DNA of 64,000 nt from Xanthobacteraceae bacterium 501b (GTDB taxonomy: Bacteria; Pseudomonadota; Alphaproteobacteria; Rhizobiales; Xanthobacteraceae), in assembly GCA_000378025.1 (NCBI GenBank), contig KB899087.1, positions 1,302,001 to 1,366,000 of the forward strand, in the 5' to 3' direction. Under the pieces are notes generated by a model. That model did no database searches and had not been told where the DNA came from. It saw nothing but the letters and a program-made list of their open reading frames with translations. How positions within the stretch are numbered: the stretch's first letter is position 1; each line of letters begins with the position of its first letter. The translations under genes were made by a program, and so were the position numbers. Below, one piece after another: positions 30,211 to 39,769 of the stretch.

Positions 30211-30348
30211 GGTTCGTACCCCGGTCTCAGAAAGTGGGGATTGGCTCCCTCTCATGAGGCGGCGACTCTCACGCCGACGGGGATAAGATCGGTTTAAGCG
30301 ACAGGCTGAATCCTTCGTCACCGCAACGGGTTAACGAAATATGAAGGC

Positions 30349-30780
30349 TCAGCGTTCGCTCTCACGCGCCGCCTTGTAGGTGAGGAAGGCGTAGGCGGCG
30401 ACGAGGACCGTCTCGATGGCCGCCACGATCATCAGCCGGCCAACGCCCTCCGGCGCCGAGGCGTTGATGAGAATCTGGACCATCGCCGTCACCAGCCAAA
30501 GTACGACACCCCAGGAGGCGCCGAGCCAGAGGCCCACAGCGGCCACGGGATTCATGATGGCGGCCCAGATCACTGCCGACTGGGCGGCGAGGGAGAGCAT
30601 CTCGAAGCGGCTGGTGTCCCCGTCCCAGACGCCGCAGACGAGTGTCCAGCTATAGACGGTCTTCACCATGAGGAAGCCGGCGAGGCAGCGCAGATAGAGG
30701 ATCACGCGCGATTGCCAGAGCGGCATGCGCGCCCCGGCCGGGCCAAGGGTGGCGTCTATGGGATCGTAGGGAGAACTCAT
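30349..30780 (-). CDS. DUF6163 family membrane protein
   Basis: The 143-residue protein has a soluble start (SSPYDPIDATLGPAGARM) and four hydrophobic helices: ILYLRCLAGFLMVKTVYSW, SAVIWAAIMNPVAAVGLWLG, VVLWLVTAMVQILIN and LMIVAAIETVLVAAYAFLTY. I assign DUF6163 from memory of this protein next to ldtR in the order; its function is unknown. The pairing with ldtR suggests an envelope-related role. The ATG was chosen over a start 17 codons upstream. Confidence 0.65.
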   Translation of the reverse strand: MSSPYDPIDATLGPAGARMPLWQSRVILYLRCLAGFLMVKTVYSWTLVCGVWDGDTSRFEMLSLAAQSAVIWAAIMNPVAAVGLWLGASWGVVLWLVTAMVQILINASAPEGVGRLMIVAAIETVLVAAYAFLTYKAARESER

Positions 30781-30805
30781 GGCGCCTGCATACTCCAAAA
30801 CGCGG

Positions 30806-31864
30806 TCAGGCAAGCAGCAATTCGTCGTCAAGCGGCGTATCGAACAGCGCGGTGATGGCGGCGGGATCGATCTCGCTCAGCTGTGCCGGGCGCCACGCCG
30901 GCTTCTGGTCCTTGTCCACCAGCACCGCTCGCACGCCTTCAAAGAAGTCGGGCCGTTCGAGCAGGCGCGTCACCAGGCGGAATTCCAGCGTCAGGCAGCC
31001 CGCCAGATCGAGAGCCGGGCCACGCTGCATCTGCTGGAAGGCGATGTGCACGCTTGTGGGCGAGGCGCGGCGGATCGTCTCCAGCTGCAGCCGGGCGAAG
31101 GTGGCGACCTCGCCCTCGCCTTCCGCCACCTTCTCCAGCGCGATGACAATCGCCGCCACCGAGCCACCCGCGAAGATGCGGTCGATGTGCGGGTAGAGGC
31201 TTGCAAGCTCGGGCGCCGGTGGACGGATAGCCGTGCGTGCGAGGAGCGTCTCCACCGCCTCGCCCGACGCCAGCGCGTCCTGGAGCTCCGGCCAGCGGGT
31301 GGTCGGGATGTGGTGGGTGTAGAGGCCGAGTGCGAGCGCATCCGCCATGCCGATGCGCGCCCCGGTCATCGCCAGCCAGGTGCCGCTCCAGCCGGGAAGG
31401 CGCGGCAGCACAAAGGTGCCCCCAACATCGGGGAACAGGCCGATCGCGACCTCCGGCATGGCGAAGCCGAGATTTTCCCCGGCCACGCGGTAGCGGCCAT
31501 GGCCGGTGAGGCCGAATCCGCCGCCGAAGCACAGGCCGTCGACCAGTGAGACAAACGGCTTGGGGTAGCGCGCGATGAGATAGTCCAGCGCGTATTCGTC
31601 GCGCCAGTACTGCCGGGCCTCCTGCGTGCGGCCAGTGCGGCCGAGTTCGGCCATGGCGCGCACATCGCCGCCGACGCAAAAGGCGCGCGGATGGGCCGAG
31701 CGCAGCACCACATGCGCGATGCGGGGATCGGCGATCCAGGTCCGCAATCGGGCGTCCATGGCCAGGACCATCGGGTGGTCCAGGGCATTAAGGGCGCGCG
31801 GCCGGTCGAGTGTCACGATGCCAACGGCGCCGCGCTCTTCGAAGCTGATGCCGTTGTCTGCCAT
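30806..31864 (-). CDS. 3-hydroxyisobutyryl-CoA hydrolase (enoyl-CoA hydratase/isomerase family)
   Basis: The 352-residue crotonase-fold enzyme has TLDRPRALNALDHPMV, the oxyanion-hole loop AFCVGGDVRAM, SLVDGLCFGGGFGLTGHGRYRVAGENLGFAMPEVAIGLFPDVGG with the catalytic glutamate and aspartate, and the family-specific C-terminal extension with DKDQKPAWRPAQLSEI. This extension separates HIBYL-CoA hydrolases of valine degradation from ordinary enoyl-CoA hydratases. The start is ATG; a GTG lies one codon before. Confidence 0.88.
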   Translation of the reverse strand: MADNGISFEERGAVGIVTLDRPRALNALDHPMVLAMDARLRTWIADPRIAHVVLRSAHPRAFCVGGDVRAMAELGRTGRTQEARQYWRDEYALDYLIARYPKPFVSLVDGLCFGGGFGLTGHGRYRVAGENLGFAMPEVAIGLFPDVGGTFVLPRLPGWSGTWLAMTGARIGMADALALGLYTHHIPTTRWPELQDALASGEAVETLLARTAIRPPAPELASLYPHIDRIFAGGSVAAIVIALEKVAEGEGEVATFARLQLETIRRASPTSVHIAFQQMQRGPALDLAGCLTLEFRLVTRLLERPDFFEGVRAVLVDKDQKPAWRPAQLSEIDPAAITALFDTPLDDELLLA

Positions 31865-32066
31865 CACGTCGATCCTGCCTGTCGCTGTCCTATCCAGCCA
31901 CTTAAGCCGTTCTTCCCCTCGCGAAAAGCCGGAGCGCCCGACAGCGAGGTAGGAACGGACGGGCTCGCACCAGGCGCCCGCGTCAACATGCCCTGCCGCA
32001 CGGGGTCGGGCTCATACGCAATCAACCGGGTGAAGAGGTCGCGCGCGGCGTCGTATGGAGCTATAA

Positions 32067-33203
<1,137 letters not shown>

Positions 33204-33226
33204 CGCCGCTGCAGGCGCCAGCTGCC

Positions 33227-34570
33227 ATGCCCTGCTGCGCGCGCTGCTGTCATCGCCTGCTGCAAATTGTCCTGATCGGGCTGGCGCTGCTGCTTGCCGG
33301 CTGCGGCTCGGTGATCGACGCCGACCAGGCCCGCCTCTGCCGGGCTGTGGCTCCTGCTCTCCATGACGAGACGGCGGAAATCGTCGAGAGCCAGCTGGCA
33401 CCCGTGCCGAATAACGCCACGGCATTGCGCTATCGCTACCGCGTGCGCTCATCCCGCGGCAGCGGGCCACATGAATTGATCTGCCGGTTCGCGGCCCAGA
33501 CGGGTGCCGGCCGTTTCAATCTTGTCGCGCTGATCCAGGATGGCGCGCCGATGGGCGAAGTGAAGCTCTACATCCTCAAGCGCTGGTGGCTGGAGGATGC
33601 GCGCGGCGAAGCGCGCGGCGCGCCGATCCTTCGCCTGAGCCCGCGCAGCGCCTATTGGCTGCAACAGGCACTCGGCGGCCTTGTCCTGATGGGTGTCTAC
33701 GGTCTCATCGCCACCGGCTTTGCCTTGGTGCATGGCCTTTATGGCCGGGTCAACCTCGCCTTCGGGGAGGTCGCCGTGGCCGGGGGCATCTACATGCTCG
33801 TGGCGGTCAGCCTCGCCAGCGCGGCGGGGCGGCTTGGGCCGGCCGGGCTGGCGATGGCCCTTCTGGCGGGCATGGGCGGGGCGGCGCTGCTGAGCTGGGT
33901 GATCGGGCGTGCGGTTATCGTGCCCATTGTTGCGCGTGCCCGCTCGCCGCAGCCGGTTCTTATCGCCACGCTGGCCGTCGCCATCGTGCTGGCAGAGATA
34001 TTCCGACTCACGTCGCCTTTTCGGGAAAACTGGCTGCCCGCCCTCGTCAACCGGCCGGTTTACATCGCCGGGCAGGACGGCTTCATTGCCACCGCGACGC
34101 CGGCCCAATTCCTCGCCGCCGGCCTCACCTTGACCGGCATTTCGCTGCTGCTCGGTCTCGTCCGCTTTACCGGATATGGCCGCTCCTGGCGCGCCTATGC
34201 CGACGATCCGCTGATGGCGGCGCTCTCAGGTGTGCGGGTTCCCCGCCTCGTTGGCGCCACTTTCGCGCTTGCGGGCGGCTGCGCGGGGCTTGCGGGAGTG
34301 GCCATGGTGGTAGCCTATGGGTCGATAACGCCCGGTGACGGCATGTCGATGACGCTCAAAGCCTTGATTTCGGCTATTATTGGCGGCATTGGCTCAGTAC
34401 CAGGCGCCTTGCTAGGTGCTGCGCTCGTTGCATGCGTCGAAATCGTGTGGTCGTCGGCCTTCGATATCGGCTATCGCGACGTGGTGATCTATTCGCTCCT
34501 GGCGGCCGTTCTAGTCCTGAGGCCGGGAGGCCTTTTTCAGCGTGCGGCACTTTCGCCGCGAGAATTCTGA
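33227..34570 (+). CDS. LivH-type ABC permease with N-terminal lipoprotein-like domain
   Basis: The 447-residue protein is a fusion. Residues 1-26 look like a lipoprotein signal with lipobox LLLAGCGS (Cys26). Residues about 27-145 form an extracytoplasmic segment with paired cysteines (Cys38 and Cys86). From about residue 147 come eight or so helices of a branched-chain amino acid permease: MGVYGLIATGFALVHGLYGRVNLAFGEV, then YADDPLMAALSGVRVPRLVGATFALAGG and LISAIIGGIGSVPGALLGAALV. No LivM, LivG, LivF or binding protein gene is adjacent. It starts 23 bases after hemB and ends eight bases before the threonine ammonia-lyase start. Whether the lipobox is processed or the helix stays as an anchor cannot be seen. 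Confidence 0.75.
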   Translation: MPCCARCCHRLLQIVLIGLALLLAGCGSVIDADQARLCRAVAPALHDETAEIVESQLAPVPNNATALRYRYRVRSSRGSGPHELICRFAAQTGAGRFNLVALIQDGAPMGEVKLYILKRWWLEDARGEARGAPILRLSPRSAYWLQQALGGLVLMGVYGLIATGFALVHGLYGRVNLAFGEVAVAGGIYMLVAVSLASAAGRLGPAGLAMALLAGMGGAALLSWVIGRAVIVPIVARARSPQPVLIATLAVAIVLAEIFRLTSPFRENWLPALVNRPVYIAGQDGFIATATPAQFLAAGLTLTGISLLLGLVRFTGYGRSWRAYADDPLMAALSGVRVPRLVGATFALAGGCAGLAGVAMVVAYGSITPGDGMSMTLKALISAIIGGIGSVPGALLGAALVACVEIVWSSAFDIGYRDVVIYSLLAAVLVLRPGGLFQRAALSPREF

Positions 34571-34578
34571 GTGGTTCG

Positions 34579-35805
34579 ATGACCTTGCCCGTAACCCCCG
34601 CCGATGTCGCCGCCGCACGCAAGGTGCTGGATGGCGCGGTGCTGCGCACGCCCACCCTGCCGGCGCCGCGCCTCTCGGCGATTACGGGCGCTCATGTCTA
34701 TGTGAAATACGAGAACCTCCAGGTCACCGCCAGCTTCAAGGAGCGCGGCGCGCTGAACAAGCTCGCCAGCCTCTCCGCCCAGGAACGCGCCGCCGGTGTT
34801 GTCGCCATGTCGGCCGGCAATCACGCGCAGGCGGTCGCCTATCACGCGGCTCGGCTCGGTATTCGCGCCACCATCGTGATGCCGAAATTCACGCCGATCG
34901 TGAAGGTCGCCGCCACCGAGGCGCATGGCGCTCGGGTTGTGCTGCATGGCGATTCGGTCGGCGACGCTTCGGAAGAGGCCGACCGCATCGCCCATTCCGA
35001 ACATCTCGTCTGGGTTCATCCCTATGACGACCGCCATGTCATCGCCGGCCAGGGTTCCATCGCCTCCGAGATGCTCGAGGACGCGCCGGATCTCGACGCC
35101 CTTCTGGTGCCTGTCGGCGGTGGCGGCATGATATCCGGCATGGCGGTGGCGGCGCGTGACCTGCGGCCGAACATCGAGATCGTCGGCGTCGAGACCCGGC
35201 TTTACCCTTCGATGTGGAACGCCCTGCACCAGCAGTCCCTGCCCTGCGAGGGCGCGACGCTGGCGGAAGGCATCGCGGTGAAGCAGGCAGGCACGCTGAC
35301 GCGCGAACTGGTCTCGGCACTGGTGTCCGACGTGGTGCTGGTGGGCGAGCCGACCATCGAGCGGGCAGTGAACCTGTTCCTCACCCAGCAGAAGACGCTG
35401 GCGGAAGGCGCCGGCGCCGCTGGCCTCGCCGCGCTGCTCGCCGACCCGGACCGCTACCGCGGCCGCAAGGTAGGGCTGGTGGTGTCGGGCGGGAATATCG
35501 ACCCGCGCATCGTCGCCTCGATCATGATGCGCGAACTCGAGCGCGAGGAGCGGATCGTCTCGTTCCGCTTCTCCATGCTCGACCGTCCGGGCGAACTCGG
35601 CATCATCGCCAGCCTGCTCGGCGGTCTCGGCGCGAACATCCTTGAAGTGGAGCACAAGCGCCATTTCCTTGACGTGCACGCCAAGGGCGCCCGGCTCGAC
35701 GTGACCGTGGAGACCCGCGACCGCGCTCATGCCGACACGGTCTACCATGCGCTAATCGAGAACGGCATGGACGTGGTGCGGGTCGACTGGCAGTCGGCTG
35801 GCTAG
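34579..35805 (+). CDS. ilvA: Threonine ammonia-lyase (threonine dehydratase) with ACT domain
   Basis: The 408-residue pyridoxal phosphate enzyme deaminates threonine (and often serine) to 2-oxobutyrate, the first step towards isoleucine. The cofactor lysine is in YENLQVTASFKERGALNKL; MSAGNHAQAVAYHAARLGI and PVGGGGMISGMAVAARDL form the phosphate cup. A single ACT domain follows, from about residue 328 (FRFSMLDRPGELGIIASLLGG). This is the short TdcB-like layout with one ACT domain, so feedback control may differ from that of classic IlvA. It is probably cotranscribed with the permease gene before it. Confidence 0.9.
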   Translation: MTLPVTPADVAAARKVLDGAVLRTPTLPAPRLSAITGAHVYVKYENLQVTASFKERGALNKLASLSAQERAAGVVAMSAGNHAQAVAYHAARLGIRATIVMPKFTPIVKVAATEAHGARVVLHGDSVGDASEEADRIAHSEHLVWVHPYDDRHVIAGQGSIASEMLEDAPDLDALLVPVGGGGMISGMAVAARDLRPNIEIVGVETRLYPSMWNALHQQSLPCEGATLAEGIAVKQAGTLTRELVSALVSDVVLVGEPTIERAVNLFLTQQKTLAEGAGAAGLAALLADPDRYRGRKVGLVVSGGNIDPRIVASIMMRELEREERIVSFRFSMLDRPGELGIIASLLGGLGANILEVEHKRHFLDVHAKGARLDVTVETRDRAHADTVYHALIENGMDVVRVDWQSAG

Positions 35806-35907
35806 CATCATTGAACGAGGGCGTTCGTTTCGGCGGTTGGCCGGGGCGGGCGGGCCCTTGCCCGCGCCGGAGGGTGCCCCCACCTGACGGGGCAGGAGGA
35901 GACCGGC

Positions 35908-36423
35908 ATGTTCGATACACGCAATGGCGAGGAAGAGAGGCCCTACGCCTTTGATCCGCTCGTCGAACCGGAGTATTTTCGCGGCGTGCTCTCCCGCCGG
36001 TTCATGGCGTTTCTCATCGACACGGTGATCATTTGCGTGCCCGTCGGTATGGCGGCGCTGCTGATTTTCATCTTCGGCTTCCTCACCTTCGGGCTCGGCT
36101 GGTTCCTGTTCAGCCTGCTGGGGCCGGGCTATGTTGTGTGGGCGCTGGTCTATGTCGGGCTCACCCTCGGCGGACCGCGCTCGGCGACGCTCGGCATGCG
36201 CGCTATGGGAATCGAGATGCGGGTGTGGCACGGAGCGCCGATGACGCCCATGCTGGCGGTTGTCAGCCTCGTGCTGTTCTGGGTGTCGGTGAGCGTCTTC
36301 ACCCCGTTCATCACCATCATCGGCCTGCTCAACCGACGCAAACGCCTGGCGCATGACTTCATCATCGGCACGGTTGTGACCAACAATGACGAGCGGGCGG
36401 GCGAACTGCGCGGCTACCGCTGA
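35908..36423 (+). CDS. RDD family membrane protein
   Basis: The 171-residue protein has the RDD signature FRGVLSRRFMAFLIDTVII at the first of about three or four helices, GLTLGGPRSATLGMRAMGIEMR between helices, and RRKRLAHDFIIGTVV at the end. Family members are poorly understood; some act in Na+/H+ exchange. AGGAGG precedes the ATG. It is separated from the ammonia-lyase by 102 bases. Confidence 0.88.
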   Translation: MFDTRNGEEERPYAFDPLVEPEYFRGVLSRRFMAFLIDTVIICVPVGMAALLIFIFGFLTFGLGWFLFSLLGPGYVVWALVYVGLTLGGPRSATLGMRAMGIEMRVWHGAPMTPMLAVVSLVLFWVSVSVFTPFITIIGLLNRRKRLAHDFIIGTVVTNNDERAGELRGYR

Positions 36424-36436
36424 TCCCGCTGCGTTT

Positions 36437-36455
36437 GCGGATCGTAATGATCCGC
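36437..36455. terminator. Possible hairpin terminator after the RDD gene
   Basis: GCGGATC (36437-36443) and GATCCGC (36449-36455) form a perfect 7-base stem with loop GTAAT, 14 bases after the RDD stop. No T-run follows, so it may be a weak or Rho-assisted terminator, or only a chance palindrome. Confidence 0.35.
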
Positions 36456-36522
36456 GTCAACGAAGGCTTTGACGTCGGGCCCGGGGCGCGCGATCCTCAG
36501 CCATTCGCAACGTGAACATGCC

Positions 36523-37272
36523 GTGACCGAACATTCGCGCGACACACCGCAATTCTACCTGACCGCCCCCTCGCCCTGCCCCTATCTGGCGGGGCGTTCG
36601 GAGCGGAAGGTGTTCACGCATCTGGTGGGCGAGCGCGCCACCCAGCTCAATGATGTGCTGACTCATGGCGGGTTCCGGCGCAGCCAGTCCATCGCCTATC
36701 GGCCCGCCTGCGAACAGTGCCGCGCCTGCGTCTCGGTGCGGGTGTGCGTCGATGATTTTCGCGAGACCCGCGGCTTCCGCCGTGTCCGCCAGGCCAACGC
36801 CGATCTCATCGGCGACATCCGCGCCGCGATCCCCACCGCCGAGCAGTATTCCCTATTCCGCCTCTATCTCGACAGCCGGCATTCCGATGGTGGCATGGCC
36901 GACATGACCGTGCTCGACTACGCCATGATGGTGGAGGACAGCCACGTCCGCACCCGGCTGATCGAATATCGCCGTCACGGGCCGGCATCGGCGGTCAGCG
37001 GGAGGGGCCAGGGGCCGCTGTACGGCGTGGCGCTGACCGACGTTCTCGCCGACGGCCTGTCCATGGTCTATTCCTTCTACGATCCTGATCAGGCCGGCCG
37101 CTCGCTCGGCACCTACATGATCCTGGACCATATCGTTAAGGCGAAAGCCATGGGCCTGCCCTATGTCTATCTCGGCTATTGGGTCGAAGGCTCCGACAAG
37201 ATGAACTACAAGAGCCGCTTCCTGCCGCAGGAACGCCTTGCGCCCGCGGGCTGGATGCGGGTGGAGGAATAG
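36523..37272 (+). CDS. bpt: Aspartate/glutamate leucyltransferase (Bpt; arginyltransferase family)
   Basis: The 249-residue enzyme transfers an amino acid (leucine in Bpt) from tRNA to proteins with N-terminal Asp or Glu, feeding the ClpAP N-degron pathway. It has [28 protein letters not shown] at the start, [19 protein letters not shown] with the conserved cysteines, and the C-terminal [30 protein letters not shown] at this position gives the usual N-terminus and length; a TTG 18 codons upstream is possible. Confidence 0.92.
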   Translation: MTEHSRDTPQFYLTAPSPCPYLAGRSERKVFTHLVGERATQLNDVLTHGGFRRSQSIAYRPACEQCRACVSVRVCVDDFRETRGFRRVRQANADLIGDIRAAIPTAEQYSLFRLYLDSRHSDGGMADMTVLDYAMMVEDSHVRTRLIEYRRHGPASAVSGRGQGPLYGVALTDVLADGLSMVYSFYDPDQAGRSLGTYMILDHIVKAKAMGLPYVYLGYWVEGSDKMNYKSRFLPQERLAPAGWMRVEE

Positions 37273-37318
37273 GTCGTCGCGCCGTCACATGACATTTTGT
37301 CGACTGCCGGCTGACCGT

Positions 37319-37352
37319 GCGTCATAGGGCTGTGACGTCGCAGGGGTAGCAC
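37319..37352 (+). promoter_or_regulatory. Possible Pho box and -10 upstream of phoX
   Basis: Two 7-base half sites, GCGTCAT (37319-37325) and CTGTGAC (37330-37336), are separated by 4 bases, each matching five of seven positions of the PhoB consensus CTGTCAT. TAGCAC follows ten bases later as a possible -10, the spacing expected at PhoB-activated promoters. The next gene is a phosphatase of the phosphate-starvation type, which supports the reading. Confidence 0.4.
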
Positions 37353-37401
37353 ACTGGAACGCTTCCAACTCTCGGAGCGCGACAGATTGCCGGAGCCCCC
37401 C

Positions 37402-39468
37402 ATGACCGTCGACCTTCATCGCCCGCCGCAGGAATCTGCCCACCAGGAATCTGCCCACCAGGAATCCGCCGATCAGGTATCGCCCTTCCGCACCAGCCTG
37501 CTGGAAGAGGCTGACGGCGCCGGGAGCAATCCGACGCTCAACCCGACCATGGGTGAACTGATCTCGGTCCGCTTCTCCCGCCGTGGCCTCCTCAAGGGCG
37601 CCCTCGCCGTTTCCGCCATCGCCGCCACCGTCGGACCGGCCGCACTGATGTCGGCGGAAAAGGCGCACGCCGCCAGCGACGGCACCGCTGCCGCCAATGG
37701 TTCGGCCTTCAACTTCATCGAAGTCGAGGCGGGGGTCGACGAGACCCACCATGTCGCCGAAGGTTACGACGCCGAAGTGCTGCTGCGCTGGGGCGACCCG
37801 CTCTTTCCCGACTCGCCCACCTTCGACCCGAAGAACCAGAGCGCGGAAGCCCAGCGCCGGCAGTTCGGCTACAATAACGACTATGTCGGCTTCATCCCGC
37901 TCGATGGCTCGCCCGAGCACGGCCTGCTGGTGGTGAACCACGAATACACCAACGAGCACCTGATGTTCCCCGGCATCGTCAGCGTCGCCGAAGGCAAGCT
38001 GAAGGTGGCGCCGGCGGACAAGGCCCGGGTGGATATCGAGATGGCGGCCCATGGCGGCACCATCGTCGAAATCCGCAAGGTCGACGGCAAATGGCAGGTG
38101 GTGCGCGACGGCAAGCTGAACCGCCGCATCACCTCGACCACACCGATGCAGATCACCGGCCCGGCCGCCGGCAGCGACCGGCTGAAGACGGCGGCGGACG
38201 CCACCGGCACCCAGGTGATCGGCACGCTCAACAATTGCGCCGGCGGTGTCACGCCCTGGGGCACCTATGTGATGGCCGAGGAGAACTTCCACGGCTATTT
38301 CCTCGGCAAGCTGCCCGAGGGCTACCGGGAGGCCGCCAACTACAAGCGCTATGGCGTGCCGGAAGCTTCCTATGAGTGGGGCAACATCTACGACCGCTTC
38401 GACCTCGCCAAGGTGCCGAACGAGCCGAACCGCTTCGGTTGGATCGTCGAGGTGGATGTGAACGACCCCACTTCGGTGCCGAAGAAGCGCACCGCCATGG
38501 GCCGGTTCAAGCATGAGGGCGCCGAATCGATCGTCGCCAAGGACGGGCGCGTCGTGTTCTATCTCGGCGATGACGAGCGCTTCGACTATGTCTACAAATT
38601 CGTCACCTCGGGCACGTTCAACCCGAATGACCGCGCCGCCAACATGGACCTGCTGGATTCCGGCACGCTCTATGTCGCCAAGTTCGACTCCAGTGGCGCG
38701 CTGGAATGGCTGCCGCTGGTGTTTGGCCAGGGTCAGCTGACCGCCGCCAACGGCTTCGACAGCCAGGCCGATGTGTTGATCGAGACCCGCCGCGCCGCCG
38801 ACCTGCTCGGCGCCACCAAGATGGACCGCCCCGAGGACATTCAGCCGAACGGCGTCAACGGCAAGGTCTATGTGATGCTGACCAACAATACCCGGCGCAA
38901 GGACGAACAGGTCGACGCCGCCAATCCCCGCGCCAAGAACGCCTTCGGCCATATCATCGAGATCGCCGAGGCGGATGGCGACTTCGCGGCGACCAAGGGC
39001 ACCTGGGAAGTGCTGCTGAAATGCGGCGATCCCTCCGTCGCGGCGGTGGGCGCCTCCTTCTCCACCGACACCACCCGCAATGGCTGGTTCGGCATGCCCG
39101 ACAATTGCGCTGTCGATACCGCCGGCCGGCTCTGGGTATCGACCGACGGCAACAACCCGAAGGATACGGGGCGCACGGACGGGCTTTGGGCCGTGGATAC
39201 CGAAGGCAGCGCGCGGGCGACCTCGAAGCTGTTCTTCCGTGTGCCGGTGGGCGCCGAGATGTGCGGTCCGCTGTTCACGCAGGATGACCGCACCGCGTTT
39301 GTCGCCGTGCAGCACCCCGGTGATGGCGGCACCGACTGGGCGCCCTTCGGCCGTCCGTCCTATTATGAGGACCTGTCCACCCGCTGGCCGGACTTCAAGG
39401 ACGACATGCCGGTGCGACCGGCCGTGGTCGTCATCACCAAGAAGGATGGCGGCGTGATCGGAAGCTGA
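37402..39468 (+). CDS. phoX: PhoX family alkaline phosphatase
   Basis: The 688-residue protein is a Tat-exported PhoX-type phosphatase, which uses calcium and iron to release phosphate from organic esters in the periplasm. The Tat motif SRRGLLKGA (residues 59-67) precedes a hydrophobic stretch ending AEKAHA. The mature part has the DUF839/PhoX pattern: NHEYTNEHLMFPG, GGVTPWGTYVMAEENFHGYF, DRPEDIQPN and DNCAVDTAGRLWVSTDGN. The N-terminus has a threefold QESAH-type repeat. The ATG was preferred to a TTG five codons earlier. Confidence 0.93.
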   Translation: MTVDLHRPPQESAHQESAHQESADQVSPFRTSLLEEADGAGSNPTLNPTMGELISVRFSRRGLLKGALAVSAIAATVGPAALMSAEKAHAASDGTAAANGSAFNFIEVEAGVDETHHVAEGYDAEVLLRWGDPLFPDSPTFDPKNQSAEAQRRQFGYNNDYVGFIPLDGSPEHGLLVVNHEYTNEHLMFPGIVSVAEGKLKVAPADKARVDIEMAAHGGTIVEIRKVDGKWQVVRDGKLNRRITSTTPMQITGPAAGSDRLKTAADATGTQVIGTLNNCAGGVTPWGTYVMAEENFHGYFLGKLPEGYREAANYKRYGVPEASYEWGNIYDRFDLAKVPNEPNRFGWIVEVDVNDPTSVPKKRTAMGRFKHEGAESIVAKDGRVVFYLGDDERFDYVYKFVTSGTFNPNDRAANMDLLDSGTLYVAKFDSSGALEWLPLVFGQGQLTAANGFDSQADVLIETRRAADLLGATKMDRPEDIQPNGVNGKVYVMLTNNTRRKDEQVDAANPRAKNAFGHIIEIAEADGDFAATKGTWEVLLKCGDPSVAAVGASFSTDTTRNGWFGMPDNCAVDTAGRLWVSTDGNNPKDTGRTDGLWAVDTEGSARATSKLFFRVPVGAEMCGPLFTQDDRTAFVAVQHPGDGGTDWAPFGRPSYYEDLSTRWPDFKDDMPVRPAVVVITKKDGGVIGS
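37429..37473 (+). repeat. Three tandem 15-base repeats in phoX
   Basis: The unit CAGGAATCTGCCCAC occurs twice exactly, and a third time with three changes (CAGGAATCCGCCGAT). It encodes QESAH, QESAH, QESAD just before the Tat signal. The in-frame unit would let the copy number vary without breaking the gene. Confidence 0.85.
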
Positions 39469-39504
39469 GGCATCCGGCCCGGCCGTGCGAAGCCCCTCAC
39501 CCTA

Positions 39505-39529
39505 CCCCTCTCCCCGACGGGGAGAGGGG
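39505..39529. repeat. GC-rich 11-base hairpin after phoX
   Basis: CCCCTCTCCCC (39505-39515) and GGGGAGAGGGG (39519-39529) are perfectly complementary with loop GAC. The wording (CCCCTCACCCTACCCCTCTCCCCGACGGGGAGAGGGG in parts) is that of a widespread intergenic palindrome. It lies between the convergent phoX and parC genes. Confidence 0.6.
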
Positions 39530-39565
39530 GCTTGGCCTGATCCTCGCGACGCCCGTCGCTTTCTT

Positions 39566-39658
39566 TCCCTCATCCCCGGGCGTGACCCAGGGATCCTGCC
39601 CTTCCGCATTCATCCGGTTAAAGACGTGGGTGGCCGGGTCAAGCCCGGCCATGAGGGA
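39566..39658. repeat. Dispersed palindromic element, copy A
   Basis: The element has 8-base ends TCCCTCAT (39566-39573) and ATGAGGGA (39651-39658), an outer CCCCGGGCGTGACCC arm, and an inner stem GGCCGGG-TCAAG-CCCGGCC. It shares TCATCCCCGGGC, GTAAAGACGTGG-like and CCCGGCCATGA blocks with the copy at 53671-53777. It fills most of the 301-base phoX-parC gap, which has no gene. Confidence 0.65.
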
Positions 39659-39769
39659 GATGCAGCGCTGCCCGGAACGCGGCGCGCAGCGTCGCGCCTA
39701 TCCGGCGTCCGGGGTCTGGGAAACGGGAGAGGGGCAGGGATAAATCTGCCCTCATCCCCTGGGCACTGC

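Noticed and set aside
30230-30300. Possible repeat upstream of ldtR whose translation reads SYPRRRESR
   Set aside because: The wording recalls intergenic repeats of other genomes, but there is no second copy in the window and no strong palindrome, so it is not listed as a feature.
37285-39315. Minus-strand frame of about 676 codons antisense to phoX
   Set aside because: phoX on the other strand has a Tat signal and the family motifs, so this frame is a shadow.
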